Shown piece by piece: positions 1 through 12,770 of a DNA stretch of 64,000 nt. The stretch spans positions 7,440,001 through 7,504,000 of the forward strand of contig JAPNXP010000002.1 of NCBI GenBank assembly GCA_028753945.1, in the 5' to 3' direction. The notes below the pieces were generated by a model. That model was not told the origin of the DNA and did not search any database. It saw nothing but the letters and a program-made list of their open reading frames with translations. Both the position numbers and the translations under genes were made by a program. The number at the start of each line of letters is the position of its first letter. Within the stretch, counting starts at the first letter, position 1. Source of the stretch: Hexactinellida sp. DTS-2022. Lineage: Eukaryota; Porifera; Hexactinellida.

Positions 1-343
1 ATTCCAAAGCTTCCACCAAAAATTGAATTCAGACAATCGTAAGACCACCGTCTACCACACTCAAAGTAATGGACAAGCGCACAACAAAATCCTCAAACAT
101 AAGTGAAATTCAGTTTCCCTAGTGAATTCAAGTTTAATACTACGTATTTCATTTTCAAAATCAATAAAATGAATTCGAAAAGGATGCTGAGTTGCCAGAC
201 AAGCTTCAACCTGCTGTATTTTCTACCAACACTCAGTTCAATAGAGCATCAAGCTCCACAGCATTTCGACTCATTTTGGAAAAGAGAGCGATCCATTCCC
301 CCGTCTGAACTTGATATCTGGAGCTCATGAGCATACTCTAGAT
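1..343 (+). pseudogene. Ty3/gypsy integrase remnant, first part
   Basis: Decayed pol fragment of a Ty3/gypsy LTR retrotransposon. In one frame bases 2-115 read through a segment with TVYHTQSNGQAHNKILKH, which fits the integrase-core motif of the form TTAYHPQTNGQVERLN seen across gypsy elements. From about 172, a shifted frame gives LPDKLQPAVFSTNTQ, the usual downstream motif, and near 285-343 another frame gives a segment ending in LISGAHEHTLDQ. At least two frameshifts and in-frame stops are present, so it is dead. The left part lies outside the window. A hAT element interrupts it at 344 and the reading resumes at 1584. The family call is from motif recognition; no LTR or reverse transcriptase is in the window. 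Confidence 0.65.
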
Positions 344-505
344 CAGTGGTTCTTAACCTTTTCTCTGCCATTTCCCACTTTGGAATACCTAGTTGCTCTA
401 TTCCCCACCTAAATATGAACTTAATTTAAAAAGTAAATGGTGCTCATATACTTTATGGGTACTCTTAATAATATCCATTATAATATTATTGTTATTAGTC
501 CAGTG

Positions 506-663
506 CATTGGCGGCGCCAGCCAGCCGCCACTGGTGGGGCACAATTGCGTCACAGGTGGGGCACAGGCTGTTAAATTGGGGCACACTCATATCAATGATG
601 TGGGGCACACTTAATTTAGGTGGGGCATAGGCCCCACCTGGTCCCACCCTCGCGCCGCCTCTG
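506..663. mobile_element. hAT MITE nested in the 344-1575 element
   Basis: This 158-bp insertion is flanked by perfect 8-bp direct repeats GTCCAGTG (498-505 and 664-671). Its ends are short imperfect inverted repeats, CATTGGCGGCGC left and CAGAGGCGGCGC right. It is GC-rich, unlike its host element, and has several internal copies of GGTGGGGCACA-like sequence. It is younger than the element it sits in. Confidence 0.75.
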
Positions 664-1093
664 GTCCAGTGACACTTATAAATATATAACTATGTATCAT
701 CAGGGTTGTAAATCAAGCCAAATATTTCAAATATTTGATTTAATTTGAATTGATTCACGGGAATATTGAGTGGCAAATGATTTGATTTGAAAATATTTGA
801 AATCAAAAATGATTTGATTTAAGAAAAGATAAATTATATATTTACAGCCCTGCTATATGTTCATTTAGATTTTTTTTCCCACAAGGGAAACTAAGGCTTT
901 GGAAATTCTCCTGCCAAAGATTTTCTGTAGTCCTGCCAAACTAGACCATCTTATAATATAACATATTTACAGCAAATAAAACTAGTCCGACCATAGCCGG
1001 ACCAGCAGAACAGAGTGTTATGCCTATGCAAAGGATATTTCTTGAAAAGGGCTATATAAAATTTCTAAGCAAGTCAAGGCGATATTTGAATTT

Positions 1094-1171
1094 GATTCTA
1101 TATGGATTTGAGCACCCCAGGTAACTCCGTTCGCACGAAGTTCCCAGAGGTGCTCAAATCCGTATAGAATC
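1094..1171. repeat. Foldback inverted repeat
   Basis: Two 23-bp arms (1094-1116 and 1149-1171) are inverse complements with one mismatch. Each arm contains GGATTTGAGCACC or its complement. They are separated by a 32-bp loop that is itself partly palindromic. This may be a tiny foldback MITE inside the larger hAT element; no clear target-site duplication was found. Confidence 0.6.
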
Positions 1172-1583
1172 ATATTGATTCGTGATTTCCACACTAAATT
1201 TGATTGAGCATTTTGTTTTTTAATATTTGATATGTCACGGGAATCTCAGACTAATTCTCGTGTCAATGTTTATAATGAACAACGGGCCAGCGTAGCGAGC
1301 GTGCGAATTTTTTGGGCACTCGAACCCTCTAGAAGTCCAGAATTTGTCTGGACAACACTGCAGGTATGATTTGGAAGCAGTGAATACCTGCTTAATATAC
1401 GTACGAGTTCACATAGAAATCTGAAAATAAGTAAGTATAATTTAATACAATAAATTGAACAGGTTGAATTCCAAGAAAATATTCCAAACTACTGTTAATG
1501 ATTTGTAAACTTTTTAGCCTGAAGCTCCATTCCCCACCTGAGGATCCTCAATTCCCCACCGGTTAAGTACCACTGCTCTAGAT

Positions 1584-1660
1584 CAACAAAAAATTCTTTT
1601 GATGTTGAAGAAACGCTAGGCACAATTTTATGTTCAATCATTAGAATTTTTTAAATTAAT
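1584..1660 (+). pseudogene. Ty3/gypsy integrase remnant, continued
   Basis: Continuation of the pol remnant after the hAT insertion. The duplicated CTCTAGAT restores a short peptide around LDQQKILLMLKKR before a stop. It resembles the region downstream of the gypsy integrase core only weakly. It is placed here mainly because it directly continues the reading frame that ends at 343. Confidence 0.35.
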
Positions 1661-2346
1661 ATTTTAATGTCAATTCCAGACATGGAGAGTTTAATTGCAG
1701 TTATTATTACGTTTCTAGATGAACGATTTAGCAATGCAAATACTATGTCCTTTTGAATTACATGACTTTGAAGATGAATGTATTGATCGGATTGAAGATA
1801 ATAGTTCAAGTGAAATAATGTCAGCGCGGAATAACATCATGAAAGTGCAAAGAAAATCCAAAAGAATATTTTCGATCGTAAATTCAAGCGCAATAGGTAT
1901 TTATATTTGTTATGTGATTGCTTACTTAAATTGGAACTAACCCGGGTGTTATTGAAATATACTTTCTACTACTATTGGAAATAATAACATTAAATATCTG
2001 TTATTACGTAATTGATTATATTACATTGTGAAATTGACCGGAGTTTGAGGAAGGTTATTTGATTCTTTTTCAGAACATTAACTCTCTCGTAATGTAATAG
2101 AGATTTCCTCCGAAGTGTCCTTAACTTAATTAAGGTTGCAGGCTCCCACGCAGTATATCCTGAAATTTACCAATTTCGGGTTCTTTGCCACTTTTAGGTT
2201 TTATATCATTTCTGAATAGAACAACCTATGCCGCATCTCCATTCCAAAATTTCTATAGAAATATTGAAAACTTTTAATAATACCGACTTTTTTGTGACCT
2301 CCACCTAAGCCACTCCTGTAGGCAACGTTCGGTCAAATAACATGAT
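1661..2346. other. Non-coding stretch, nothing recognised
   Basis: AT-rich sequence with one short open frame (1719-1940, 73 codons). A plausible splice acceptor, TTCCAG, ends near 1679 but belongs to no exon I can follow. No repeat or transposon end was identified. Confidence 0.4.
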
Positions 2347-2394
2347 TTGAATTATTTTTGTCAACATATTCCATCAGATCATTTTCGAAATGGT

Positions 2395-3052
2395 TACCAG
2401 ATCATTCAGTTCAATCATTTTGCCTTCACCCACTCAATCAACTCAATCAATTCATTATTGAACTTTCAACCTCAGATCATTCAATTCAATTCAATAATTA
2501 AATTAGATTTAATCAATTCAATCAAATCAATTCAATACAATTCTAATCAAATCAATTCAATCAATTCACAAATCAATTCAATTCAATTCAATTCAATTCA
2601 AATCAATCAATTCAAATAAATCAATTCAATTCAATTCATTCAATTAAAATCAAATCAAATCATTCAATTCAATTCAAATCAATTCAAATCAAATTCAAAT
2701 CAATTCAATTCAATCAAATCAATTCAAATCAATTCAAATCAATTCAAATAAAATAAAATAAAATAAATCAATTCAATTCAATTCATTCAATTCAATTCAA
2801 ACCAAATCAAATCAAATCAAATTTGATTAAATCAAATCAAATCATTCAATTCAATTCAAATCAATCAATTCAAATCAATTCAAATAAAATCAATTCAAAT
2901 CAATTCATTCAATTCAATTCAAATCAAATCAAATCAAATCAAATTTGATTAAATCAAATCAAATCATTCAATTCAATTCAAATCAATTCAATTCAATTCA
3001 ATTCAATTCAATTCAATCCAATCAAATCAATTCAATTCAATTCAATTCAATG
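2395..3052. repeat. AATTC / AAATC microsatellite
   Basis: About 650 bp of nearly pure pentamer-type repeats, mainly CAATT and CAAAT units in interspersed runs. Two short internal segments read ATTTGATTAAATC, where the repeat switches strand. It is almost free of G on the plus strand, which makes a 90-codon frame here meaningless. The array is imperfect, so it is not newly expanded. Confidence 0.9.
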
Positions 3053-3309
3053 GCCAATGAAATATAGTATGTTTCATCACATTGTCAATCCCTCAATTCG
3101 TATATAAGTGTCGATTACACACAGCTTACCCGGGCTCTAGGTAAGTCAGGATAGCTGCGGATAACTTACTTGAGGTTCTCTGGGCCAGCAGGACATTTAC
3201 GGGTACTCGGGCAGGTTACTACGCCTATGAATATAATAATCAGTCTAAGGAATATGGCGAGGTTAACATGTTTTGATTTATCATACTGATCACCTAATTT
3301 CTCAAATTA

Positions 3310-3730
3310 CAGTAGATCCTCGTTAGTACGAACACGATTAATACAGAATCGGGCTTAGTACGAACACAACCTTTGGGATCCTTTACTGATTTTCATTACA
3401 AATCACACCGGTTTATACGAATCTGGGATAAGAAGAGTCAGATCCCTGCAGTAGTAACATTGGGGAAATCCCTGGACACCCGAAAAAAGTTTTTATCGCT
3501 CGTCTAGGGAAATCCTATACGCTTGAATAGCAACTGTTAATTTAACAAAATGCTATACTTTGAGAGTAGACATTTGAGGCATTATTTGACTTACAAACAT
3601 AAATTTTGACCCAACTTAACATCCCTGTACAAATGTAATAATTCCCTATACAGAACAGCCAAATGGTTAAAATCCATGTACTCTACAGGGAATCCCAGTA
3701 CGGTTGGCAAGTATGGAAGAGGTTCTACTG
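3310..3730. mobile_element. pogo/Tigger-like MITE
   Basis: The left end begins CAGTAGATCCTCGTTAGTAC and the right end, read inward, begins CAGTAGAACCTCTTCCATAC. Both ends are flanked by TA, the target of Tc1/mariner/pogo transposases. The motif CAGTAGA(A/T)CCTCGTTxxTACGAAC is characteristic of pogo/Tigger ends. At 421 bp it holds no transposase; a 67-codon minus-strand frame inside is chance. A shorter relative is at 39,734-39,831. Confidence 0.7.
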
Positions 3731-3991
3731 TAACAGTTTGAGTGGGCGCACATAAAGTGGAAGAAGTGATATGCTCAAATAATCGGTAAGTCATTAGTCA
3801 AATATAGGCATACAAGTTAAATAAATCCTATAACCCCCATAGCTACGCCTATGTGTATAATAAATAACACGAATAGATGAAAATAATAGGAAAATTTTGT
3901 CTTAGTGTACGTACAAGATAAAAAGGTCCATGGCCTATAAATATGACATAACTTCAGCCTATAACTATAAGTAATACACTTAGTGATAGAC

Positions 3992-5497
3992 TTAGTGAGT
4001 ATTCTTTTTTTTCTGGATCATTCGGTGTTTCAATGTTACTAACATCTCAATCGTTTCCCCACTCAACATAGCCCTGTAGGGCGCACAAATTCGTGTTGCA
4101 ATACTAAATAGTCTCTCGTTTTCGTCAGTAGAAGGTGTCGGCATCAAGTAAATTTGAGATAGCCTATATAAGATAGGCATTTGTTTCCCATTTGCACTCC
4201 ACCAAATGTGACAATAGATATCAATATGATCAGTAGCATACCTTGATAAATTTTTGAATGTATATAGCTCCTCTTCAATGATATTCAAATCTAAGGAAAG
4301 ATGAATAGAATATGTTTCTTTAGAGAATAAACTCTTTCGCTTTCTAGATTGTGGTGAGTCTTGTACAGGAACATTTGAAGTGGGTGGAACTATCATTTGA
4401 TCAGCACGATCGATGTCTACGATCACTTTCATGCACTTCTTTAGTTCTTCACAATTGTTAAGGTTATCTAACGCTGTAACTGCAAAGCGTGGGTCAAGAC
4501 AGTTAGCTATGATCAAGAATTTGTCTTCTTTTATGAGTGAAAATCGTGCCTTAACTATACTAGCAAGTGCTTGTGCGGGAGAATTTGCGTCTTCCTCGAT
4601 ACTTGCTAACTTTTTGTACACCATTTCCAAAGCAGGAAATACCATTCCACTAGTACCTAAAGAATGCTGAAATTCCATTGTAAATAAACGAATTGGTTCT
4701 AAAATCTCCACCAAATCTTGTAAAAGTATAATTTCAGATCGTTTCGGGGGTTTGTTTTTCAAAGGCGGTAACAGTTTTAGATATCCACGTTTCTCAGCTT
4801 CTAAAATCGATTCAATCATTACGTAAATTGAGTCCCATCGCGTTTGATTATTTAAAGAAAGTGAAAATTTGTATTCTAAAAAGATTTCAGCACATCGCGA
4901 TGATGACTTGCAACTTTTGATGTACTTCCTTGTTAGAGAGATCAGCTGTATTATGTTACTGTGGTAGTCAGGAGGTTTAGTTAAGTATTCATGAACAGCG
5001 AGTTGAATTAAGTGACAAACACACCTACCCCAAATTGGTAATAATCCTTCAGCTTGTAGTTTTTCCAATAATTTATTTTCCTGTCGTTTCACGTTATTGT
5101 TAAGACTATCTGAAACATCTGTTATTGCCGTTTCGATAATACTATTTGGAATTTCATCAATCTCTCTAACTATTTCTCTAAAATTATCTAATTCATCGTA
5201 AGCTGATTGTTCTTGTAGATGTTCATTCTCATTCTCATCAAGAGAACAATCTTCATCTTGATTGACATATTCTTCCAAAAAATTTCTGAAAGCTTTACCC
5301 ATGTTTGCAGCATTATCAGAACCTATTCTTATGATTTTGTGCAAAATGCCCCATTCGTTTGCGAAATCAAGAATGAACCGAGCAATATTTGTTCCCGTAT
5401 GACTCCCCTTAAGGATAAATAGACAACAATTACTACAAGTGTTATAACGAGTCACTACCGGTATACAGTTTAGTGATGTATCAAAGAGTTCAAACAT
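3992..5497 (-). pseudogene. hAT transposase, 5'-truncated and fused to satellite DNA
   Basis: The 501-codon frame encodes most of a ZBED-like hAT transposase, the RNase-H-fold enzyme that cuts and pastes hAT elements. Residues 31-75 hold SHTGTNIA and the second catalytic Asp in GSDNAANM (about D61). CVCHLIQLAVH lies near residue 160 and an RWDS motif near 220. The C-terminal dimerisation region has DENERLFSIATRI and TLKHRM (about 458-494). The first about 30 residues come from the flanking 167-bp satellite, not from a transposase. The BED finger and the first catalytic Asp block are therefore missing, so it cannot be active. Family members usually run about 600-700 residues. The frame is otherwise open, so the truncation is fairly recent. 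No terminal inverted repeat was found for it. Confidence 0.85.
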
Positions 5498-7735
5498 TTG
5501 ACAAAGAAACAGATATCATCGGGGAAAAGTGCAGAATATGAAACTTGCAGAACAAACAGACAATTCACATTGACTTCCGGAAAAAAAGACAACAATTACT
5601 ACAAGTGCTATAACTGTAACTACCGGAGTACAGTTTATTGATGTATCAAAGATTTCCAACATTTGACAAAGGAACAGATAACTTCAGGGAAAAGTGCAGA
5701 ATATGTAACTTGTAGAACAAACAGACAATCACAAAGACTTCCGGATAAATAGACAACAATTGCTACAAGTAGTATAACGAGTTACTAAACGGAAATCAAT
5801 TTATTGATGTATCAAAGATTTCCAACATTTGACAAAGTAACATTTAACTTCTGGGAAAACTGTAGAATATGTAACTTGTAGAACAAATAGACAATCACAA
5901 AGACTTCCGGATAAATAGACAACAATTACTACAAGTGGTATAACGAGTCACTACCGGTATACAGATTATTTATCTATCAAAGATTTCCAACATTTGACAG
6001 AGGAACAGATAACTTCAGGGAAAAGTGCAGAATATGAAACTTGCAGAACAAACAGACAATCCACAATAGGCACCCGATAAATAGACAACAATTACTACAA
6101 GGGGTATAACGAGTCACTACCGGTATACAGTTTAGTGATGTATCAAAGAGTTCCTACATTTTACAGAGGAACAGAAAACTTTAGGGAAAAGTGCAGAATA
6201 TGAAACTTGCAGAACAAACAGACAATCCACAATAGGGCCCCGGATAAATAGACAACAATTACTACAAGGGGTATAACGAGTCACTACCGGTATACAGTTT
6301 AGTGATGTATCAAAGAGTTCAAACATTTGACAAAGGAACAGATAACTTCAGAGAAAAGTGAAGAATATGAAACTTGCAGAACAAACAGACAATCCACAAT
6401 AGGCCCCCGGACAAATAGACAACAATTACTACAAGGGGTAAAACGAGTCACTACTTGTATACAGTTTAGTGATGTATCAAAGAGTTCAAACATTTGACAA
6501 AGGAAAAGATAACTTCATAGAAAAGTGCACAATATGAAACTTGCAGAACAAACAGACAATTCACAATAGACTTAAGGATAAATAGACAACAATTACTACA
6601 AGTGTTATAACGAGTCACTACCGGTATACAGTTTAGTGATGTATCAAAGAGTTCAAACATTTGACAAAGAAACAGATATCATCGGGGAAAAGTGCAGAAT
6701 ATGAAACTTGCAGAACAAACAGACAATTCACATTGACTTCCGGATAAAAAGACAACAATTACTACAAGTGCTATAACTGTAACTACCGGAGTACAGTTTA
6801 TTGATGTAACAAAGATTTCCAACATTTGACAAAGGAACAGATAACTTCAGGGAAAAGTGCAGAATATGTAACTTGTAGAACAAACAGACAATCACAAAGA
6901 CTTCCGGATAAATAGACAACAATTGCTACAAGTAGTATAACGAGTTACTAAACGGAAATCAATTTATTGATGTATCAAAGATTTCCAACATTTGACAAAG
7001 TAACATTTAACTTCTGGGAAAACTGTAGAATATGTAACTTGTAGAACAAATAGACAATCACAAAGACTTCCGGATAAATAGACAACAATTACTACAAGTG
7101 GTATAACGAGTCACTACCGGTATACAGATTATTTATCTATCAAAGATTTCCAACATTTGACAGAGGAACAGATAACTTCAGGGAAAAGTGCAGAATATGA
7201 AACTTGCAGAACAAACAGACAATCCACAATAGGCACCCGATAAATAGACAACAATTACTACAAGGGGTATAACGAGTCACTACCGGTATACAGTTTAGTG
7301 ATGTATCAAAGAGTTCCTACATTTTACAGAGGAACAGAAAACTTTAGGGAAAAGTGCAGAATATGAAACTTGCAGAACAAACAGACAATCCACAATAGGG
7401 CCCCGGATAAATAGACAACAATTACTACAAGGGGTATAACGAGTCACTACCGGTATACAGTTTAGTGATGTATCAAAGAGTTCAAACATTTGACAAAGGA
7501 ACAGATAACTTCAGAGAAAAGTGAAGAATATGAAACTTGCAGAACAAACAGACAATCCACAATAGGCCCCCGGACAAATAGACAACAATTACTACAAGGG
7601 GTAAAACGAGTCACTACTTGTATACAGTTTAGTGATGTATCAAAGAGTTCAAACATTTGACAAAGGAAAAGATAACTTCATAGAAAAGTGCACAATATGA
7701 AACTTGCAGAACAAACAGACAATTCACAATAGACT
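5410..7735. repeat. Satellite higher-order repeat, 1,163-bp unit (7 monomers)
   Basis: Two successive near-identical blocks (about 5,410-6,572 and 6,573-7,735) lie exactly 1,163 bp apart, the length of seven monomers. A partial third copy continues to about 8,140. Matching landmarks are 5497, 6660 and 7823. The difference between copies is only a handful of substitutions and single-base indels, much less than between adjacent monomers. Confidence 0.85.
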
Positions 7736-10700
7736 TAAGGATAAATAGACAACAATTACTACAAGTGTTATAACGAGTCACTACCGGTATACAGTTTAGT
7801 GATGTATCAAAGAGTTCAAACATTTGACAAAGAAACAGATATCATCGGGGAAAAGTGCAGAATATGAAACTTGCAGAACAAACAGACAATTCACATTGAC
7901 TTCCGGATAAAAAGACAACAATTACTACAAGTGCTATAACTGTAACTACCGGAGTACAGTTTATTGATGTAACAAAGATTTCCAACATTTGACAAAGGAA
8001 CAGATAACTTCAGGGAAAAGTGCAGAATATGTAACTTTTAGAACAAACAGACAATCACAAAGACTTCCGGATAAATAGACAACAATTGCTACTAGTGGTA
8101 TAACGAGTTACTAAACGGAAATCAATTTATTGATGTATCAAAAGAGTTCAAACATGTCACAAAGTAACAGATAACTTCTGGGAAAACAGTAGAATATGAA
8201 ACATGTAGAACAAACAGACAATTCACAAAGACTTCCGGGTAAAGAGACAACAAATACTACAAGTGTTATAACGAGTCACTACCGGTATGCAGTTTATTCT
8301 ATGTATCAAAGAGTACAAACATTTGACAAAGAAATAGATATCATCGAGGAAAAGTGCAGAAAATGAACATTGCAGAACAAACAGACAATTCACAATAGAC
8401 TTCTGCATAAATAGACAACAATTACTACAAGTGTTATAACGAGTCACTACCGGTATACAATTTATTGATGTATCAAAGGGTTCAAACATTTGACAAAGGA
8501 ACAGATAACTTCAGGGAAAAGTGCAGAATATGTAACTTGTAGACCAATCGGACAATTCACAAAGACTTCCGGATAAATAGACAACAAATACTACAAGTGT
8601 TATGACTGTCAATACCGGAGTACAGTTTATTGATGTATCAAAACGTTCATACATTTGAGAAAGGAACAGATATCTTCAGAGAAAAGTGCAGAATATGTAA
8701 CTTGTAAAGCAATTAGACAATTCAAAAAGACTTGCGGATAAATAGACAACAATTACTACAAGTGCTATAACGAGTCACTACCGGAGTACAGTTTATTGAT
8801 GTATCAAAGATTTCCAACATTTGACAAAGGAACAGGTAACTTCAGGGAAAAGTGCAGAATATGTAACTTGTAGAACAAACAGACAATTCACAAAGACCTC
8901 CGGAAAATAGACAACAAATACTACAAGTGTTATAACGAGTCACTAACGGTATACAGTTTAGTGATGTATCAAAGAGTTCAAACATTTGACAAAGAAACAG
9001 ATACCATCGGGGAAAAGTGAAGAATATGAAACTTGTTGAACAAACAGACAATTCACATAGACTTCCGGATAAAAAGACAACAATTACTACAAGTGCTATA
9101 ACTGTCACTACCGGAGTACACTTTATTGATGTATCAAAGAGTTCAAACATTTGACAAAGGAACAGATATTTTCAATAAAAGTGCATAAAATGTAACTTGC
9201 AGAACAAACAGACAATTCACAAAGACCATCGGAGAAATAGACAACAATTGCTACAAGTAGTATCCGAGTTACTAAATGGAAATCAATTTATTGATGTATC
9301 AAAAGAGTTCAAACATGTCACAAAGTAACAGATAACTTCTGGGAAAACAGTAGAATATGAAACTTGTAGAACAAACAGACAATTCACAAAGACCTCCGGA
9401 TAAATTGACAACAATTACTACAAGTGGTATAACGGGTTAGTAAACGGAAATCAATTTATTGATGTATCAAAGTAGTTCAAACATTTGACAAAGGAACAAA
9501 TCACTTCAGGGAAAAATGCAGAATATGTAACTTGTAGACCAATCAGACAATTAACAAAAGAGTTCCGGAAAAATAGACAACAATTACTACAAGTAGTATA
9601 ACGAGTTACTAAACGGAAATCAATTTATTGATGTATCAAAAGTGTTCAAACATGTCACAAAGTAACAGATAACTTCTGAGAAAACAGTAGAATATGAAAC
9701 TTGTAGAACAAACAGACAATTCACAAAGACTTCCGGATAAATAGACAACAAATACTACAAGTGTTATAACTGTCACTACCGGAGTACAGTTTATTGATGT
9801 ATCAAAACTTTCAAACATTTGACAAAGGAACAGATATCTTCAGAGAAAAGTGCAGAATATGTAACTTGTAAAGCAATTAGACAATTCACAAAGACTTGCG
9901 GATAAATAGACAACAATTACTACAAGTGCTATAACGAGTCACTACCGGTATACAGATTATTTATCTATCAAAGATTTCCAACATTTGACAGAGGAACAGA
10001 TAACTTCAGGGAAAAGTGCAGAATATGAAACTTGCAGAACAAACAGACAATCCACAATAGGCACCCGGATAAATAGACAACAATTACTACAAGGGGTATA
10101 ACGAGTCACTACCGGTATACAGTTTAGTGATGTATCAAAGAGTTCCTACATTTTACAGAGGAACAGAAAACTTTAGGGAAAAGTGCAGAATATGAAACTT
10201 GCAGAACAAACAGACAATCCACAATAGGGCCCCGGATAAATAGACAACAATTACTACAAGGGGTATAACGAGTCACTACCGGTATACAGTTTAGTGATGT
10301 ATCAAAGAGTTCAAACATTTGACAAAGGAACAGATAACTTCAGAGAAAAGTGAAGAATATGAAACTTGCAGAACAAACAGACAATCCACAATAGGCCCCC
10401 GGACAAATAGACAACAATTACTACAAGGGGTAAAACGAGTCACTACTTGTATACAGTTTAGTGATGTATCAAAGAGTTCAAACATTTGACAAAGGAAAAG
10501 ATAACTTCATAGAAAAGTGCACAATATGAAACTTGCAGAACAAACAGACAATTCACAATAGACTTAAGGATAAATAGACAACAATTACTACAAGTGTTAT
10601 AACGAGTCACTACCGGTATACAGTTTAGTGATGTATCAAAGAGTTCAAACATTTGACAAAGAAACAGATATCATCGGGGAAAAGTGCAGAATATGAAACT

Positions 10701-12770
10701 TGCAGAACAAACAGACAATTCACATTGACTTCCGGATAAAAAGACAACAATTACTACAAGTGCTATAACTGTAACTACCGGAGTACAGTTTATTGATGTA
10801 ACAAAGATTTCCAACATTTGACAAAGGAACAGATAACTTCAGGGAAAAGTGCAGAATATGTAACTTTTAGAACAAACAGACAATCACAAAGACTTCCGGA
10901 TAAATAGACAACAATTGCTACTAGTGGTATAACGAGTTACTAAACGGAAATCAATTTATTGATGTATCAAAAGAGTTCAAACATGTCACAAAGTAACAGA
11001 TAACTTCTGGGAAAACAGTAGAATATGAAACATGTAGAACAAACAGACAATTCACAAAGACTTCCGGGTAAAGAGACAACAAATACTACAAGTGTTATAA
11101 CGAGTCACTACCGGTATGCAGTTTATTCTATGTATCAAAGAGTACAAACATTTGACAAAGAAATAGATATCATCGAGGAAAAGTGCAGAAAATGAACATT
11201 GCAGAACAAACAGACAATTCACAATAGACTTCTGCATAAATAGACAACAATTACTACAAGTGTTATAACGAGTCACTACCGGTATACAATTTATTGATGT
11301 ATCAAAGGGTTCAAACATTTGACAAAGGAACAGATAACTTCAGGGAAAAGTGCAGAATATGTAACTTGTAGACCAATCGGACAATTCACAAAGACTTCCG
11401 GATAAATAGACAACAAATACTACAAGTGTTATGACTGTCAATACCGGAGTACAGTTTATTGATGTATCAAAACGTTCATACATTTGAGAAAGGAACAGAT
11501 ATCTTCAGAGAAAAGTGCAGAATATGTAACTTGTAAAGCAATTAGACAATTCAAAAAGACTTGCGGATAAATAGACAACAATTACTACAAGTGCTATAAC
11601 GAGTCACTACCGGAGTACAGTTTATTGATGTATCAAAGATTTCCAACATTTGACAAAGGAACAGGTAACTTCAGGGAAAAGTGCAGAATATGTAACTTGT
11701 AGAACAAACAGACAATTCACAAAGACCTCCGGAAAATAGACAACAAATACTACAAGTGTTATAACGAGTCACTAACGGTATACAGTTTAGTGATGTATCA
11801 AAGAGTTCAAACATTTGACAAAGAAACAGATACCATCGGGGAAAAGTGAAGAATATGAAACTTGTTGAACAAACAGACAATTCACATAGACTTCCGGATA
11901 AAAAGACAACAATTACTACAAGTGCTATAACTGTCACTACCGGAGTACACTTTATTGATGTATCAAAGAGTTCAAACATTTGACAAAGGAACAGATATTT
12001 TCAATAAAAGTGCATAAAATGTAACTTGCAGAACAAACAGACAATTCACAAAGACCATCGGAGAAATAGACAACAATTGCTACAAGTAGTATCCGAGTTA
12101 CTAAATGGAAATCAATTTATTGATGTATCAAAAGAGTTCAAACATGTCACAAAGTAACAGATAACTTCTGGGAAAACAGTAGAATATGAAACTTGTAGAA
12201 CAAACAGACAATTCACAAAGACCTCCGGATAAATTGACAACAATTACTACAAGTGGTATAACGGGTTAGTAAACGGAAATCAATTTATTGATGTATCAAA
12301 GTAGTTCAAACATTTGACAAAGGAACAAATCACTTCAGGGAAAAATGCAGAATATGTAACTTGTAGACCAATCAGACAATTAACAAAAGAGTTCCGGAAA
12401 AATAGACAACAATTACTACAAGTAGTATAACGAGTTACTAAACGGAAATCAATTTATTGATGTATCAAAAGTGTTCAAACATGTCACAAAGTAACAGATA
12501 ACTTCTGAGAAAACAGTAGAATATGAAACTTGTAGAACAAACAGACAATTCACAAAGACTTCCGGATAAATAGACAACAAATACTACAAGTGTTATAACT
12601 GTCACTACCGGAGTACAGTTTATTGATGTATCAAAACTTTCAAACATTTGACAAAGGAACAGATATCTTCAGAGAAAAGTGCAGAATATGTAACTTGTAA
12701 AGCAATTAGACAATTCACAAAGACTTGCGGATAAATAGACAACAATTACTACAAGTGCTATAACGAGTCA
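7111..12770. repeat. Satellite segmental duplication, ~2,829-bp unit (17 monomers)
   Basis: Two direct copies lie about 2,829 bp apart (roughly 7,111-9,938 and 9,939-12,770). Landmarks at 7295, 8223, 8842 and 9636 recur at 10124, 11052, 11671 and 12465. The copies look almost identical, including odd one-base deletions, so this is a very recent duplication or an assembly duplication. The breakpoint lies at a TATAACGAGTCACTACCGG block, as expected for unequal exchange. Confidence 0.85.

Larger units (their letters stand above)
344..1575. mobile_element. hAT-type non-autonomous element (1.23 kb)
   Basis: Terminal inverted repeats start CAGTGGTTCTTAACC on the left and CAGTGGTACTTAACC on the right (read inward). 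The element is flanked by a perfect 8-bp duplication, CTCTAGAT, at 336-343 and 1576-1583, the hallmark of hAT insertion. No transposase reading frame is inside, so it would depend on a source supplied elsewhere. Its right half recurs at about 49,425-49,623. A smaller hAT MITE sits at 506-663, and a foldback hairpin at 1094-1171. It interrupts the gypsy integrase remnant. Confidence 0.85.

Noticed and set aside
2347-2619. 90-codon frame in the AATTC repeat
   Set aside because: Pure microsatellite translation (repeating INSIQFNS).
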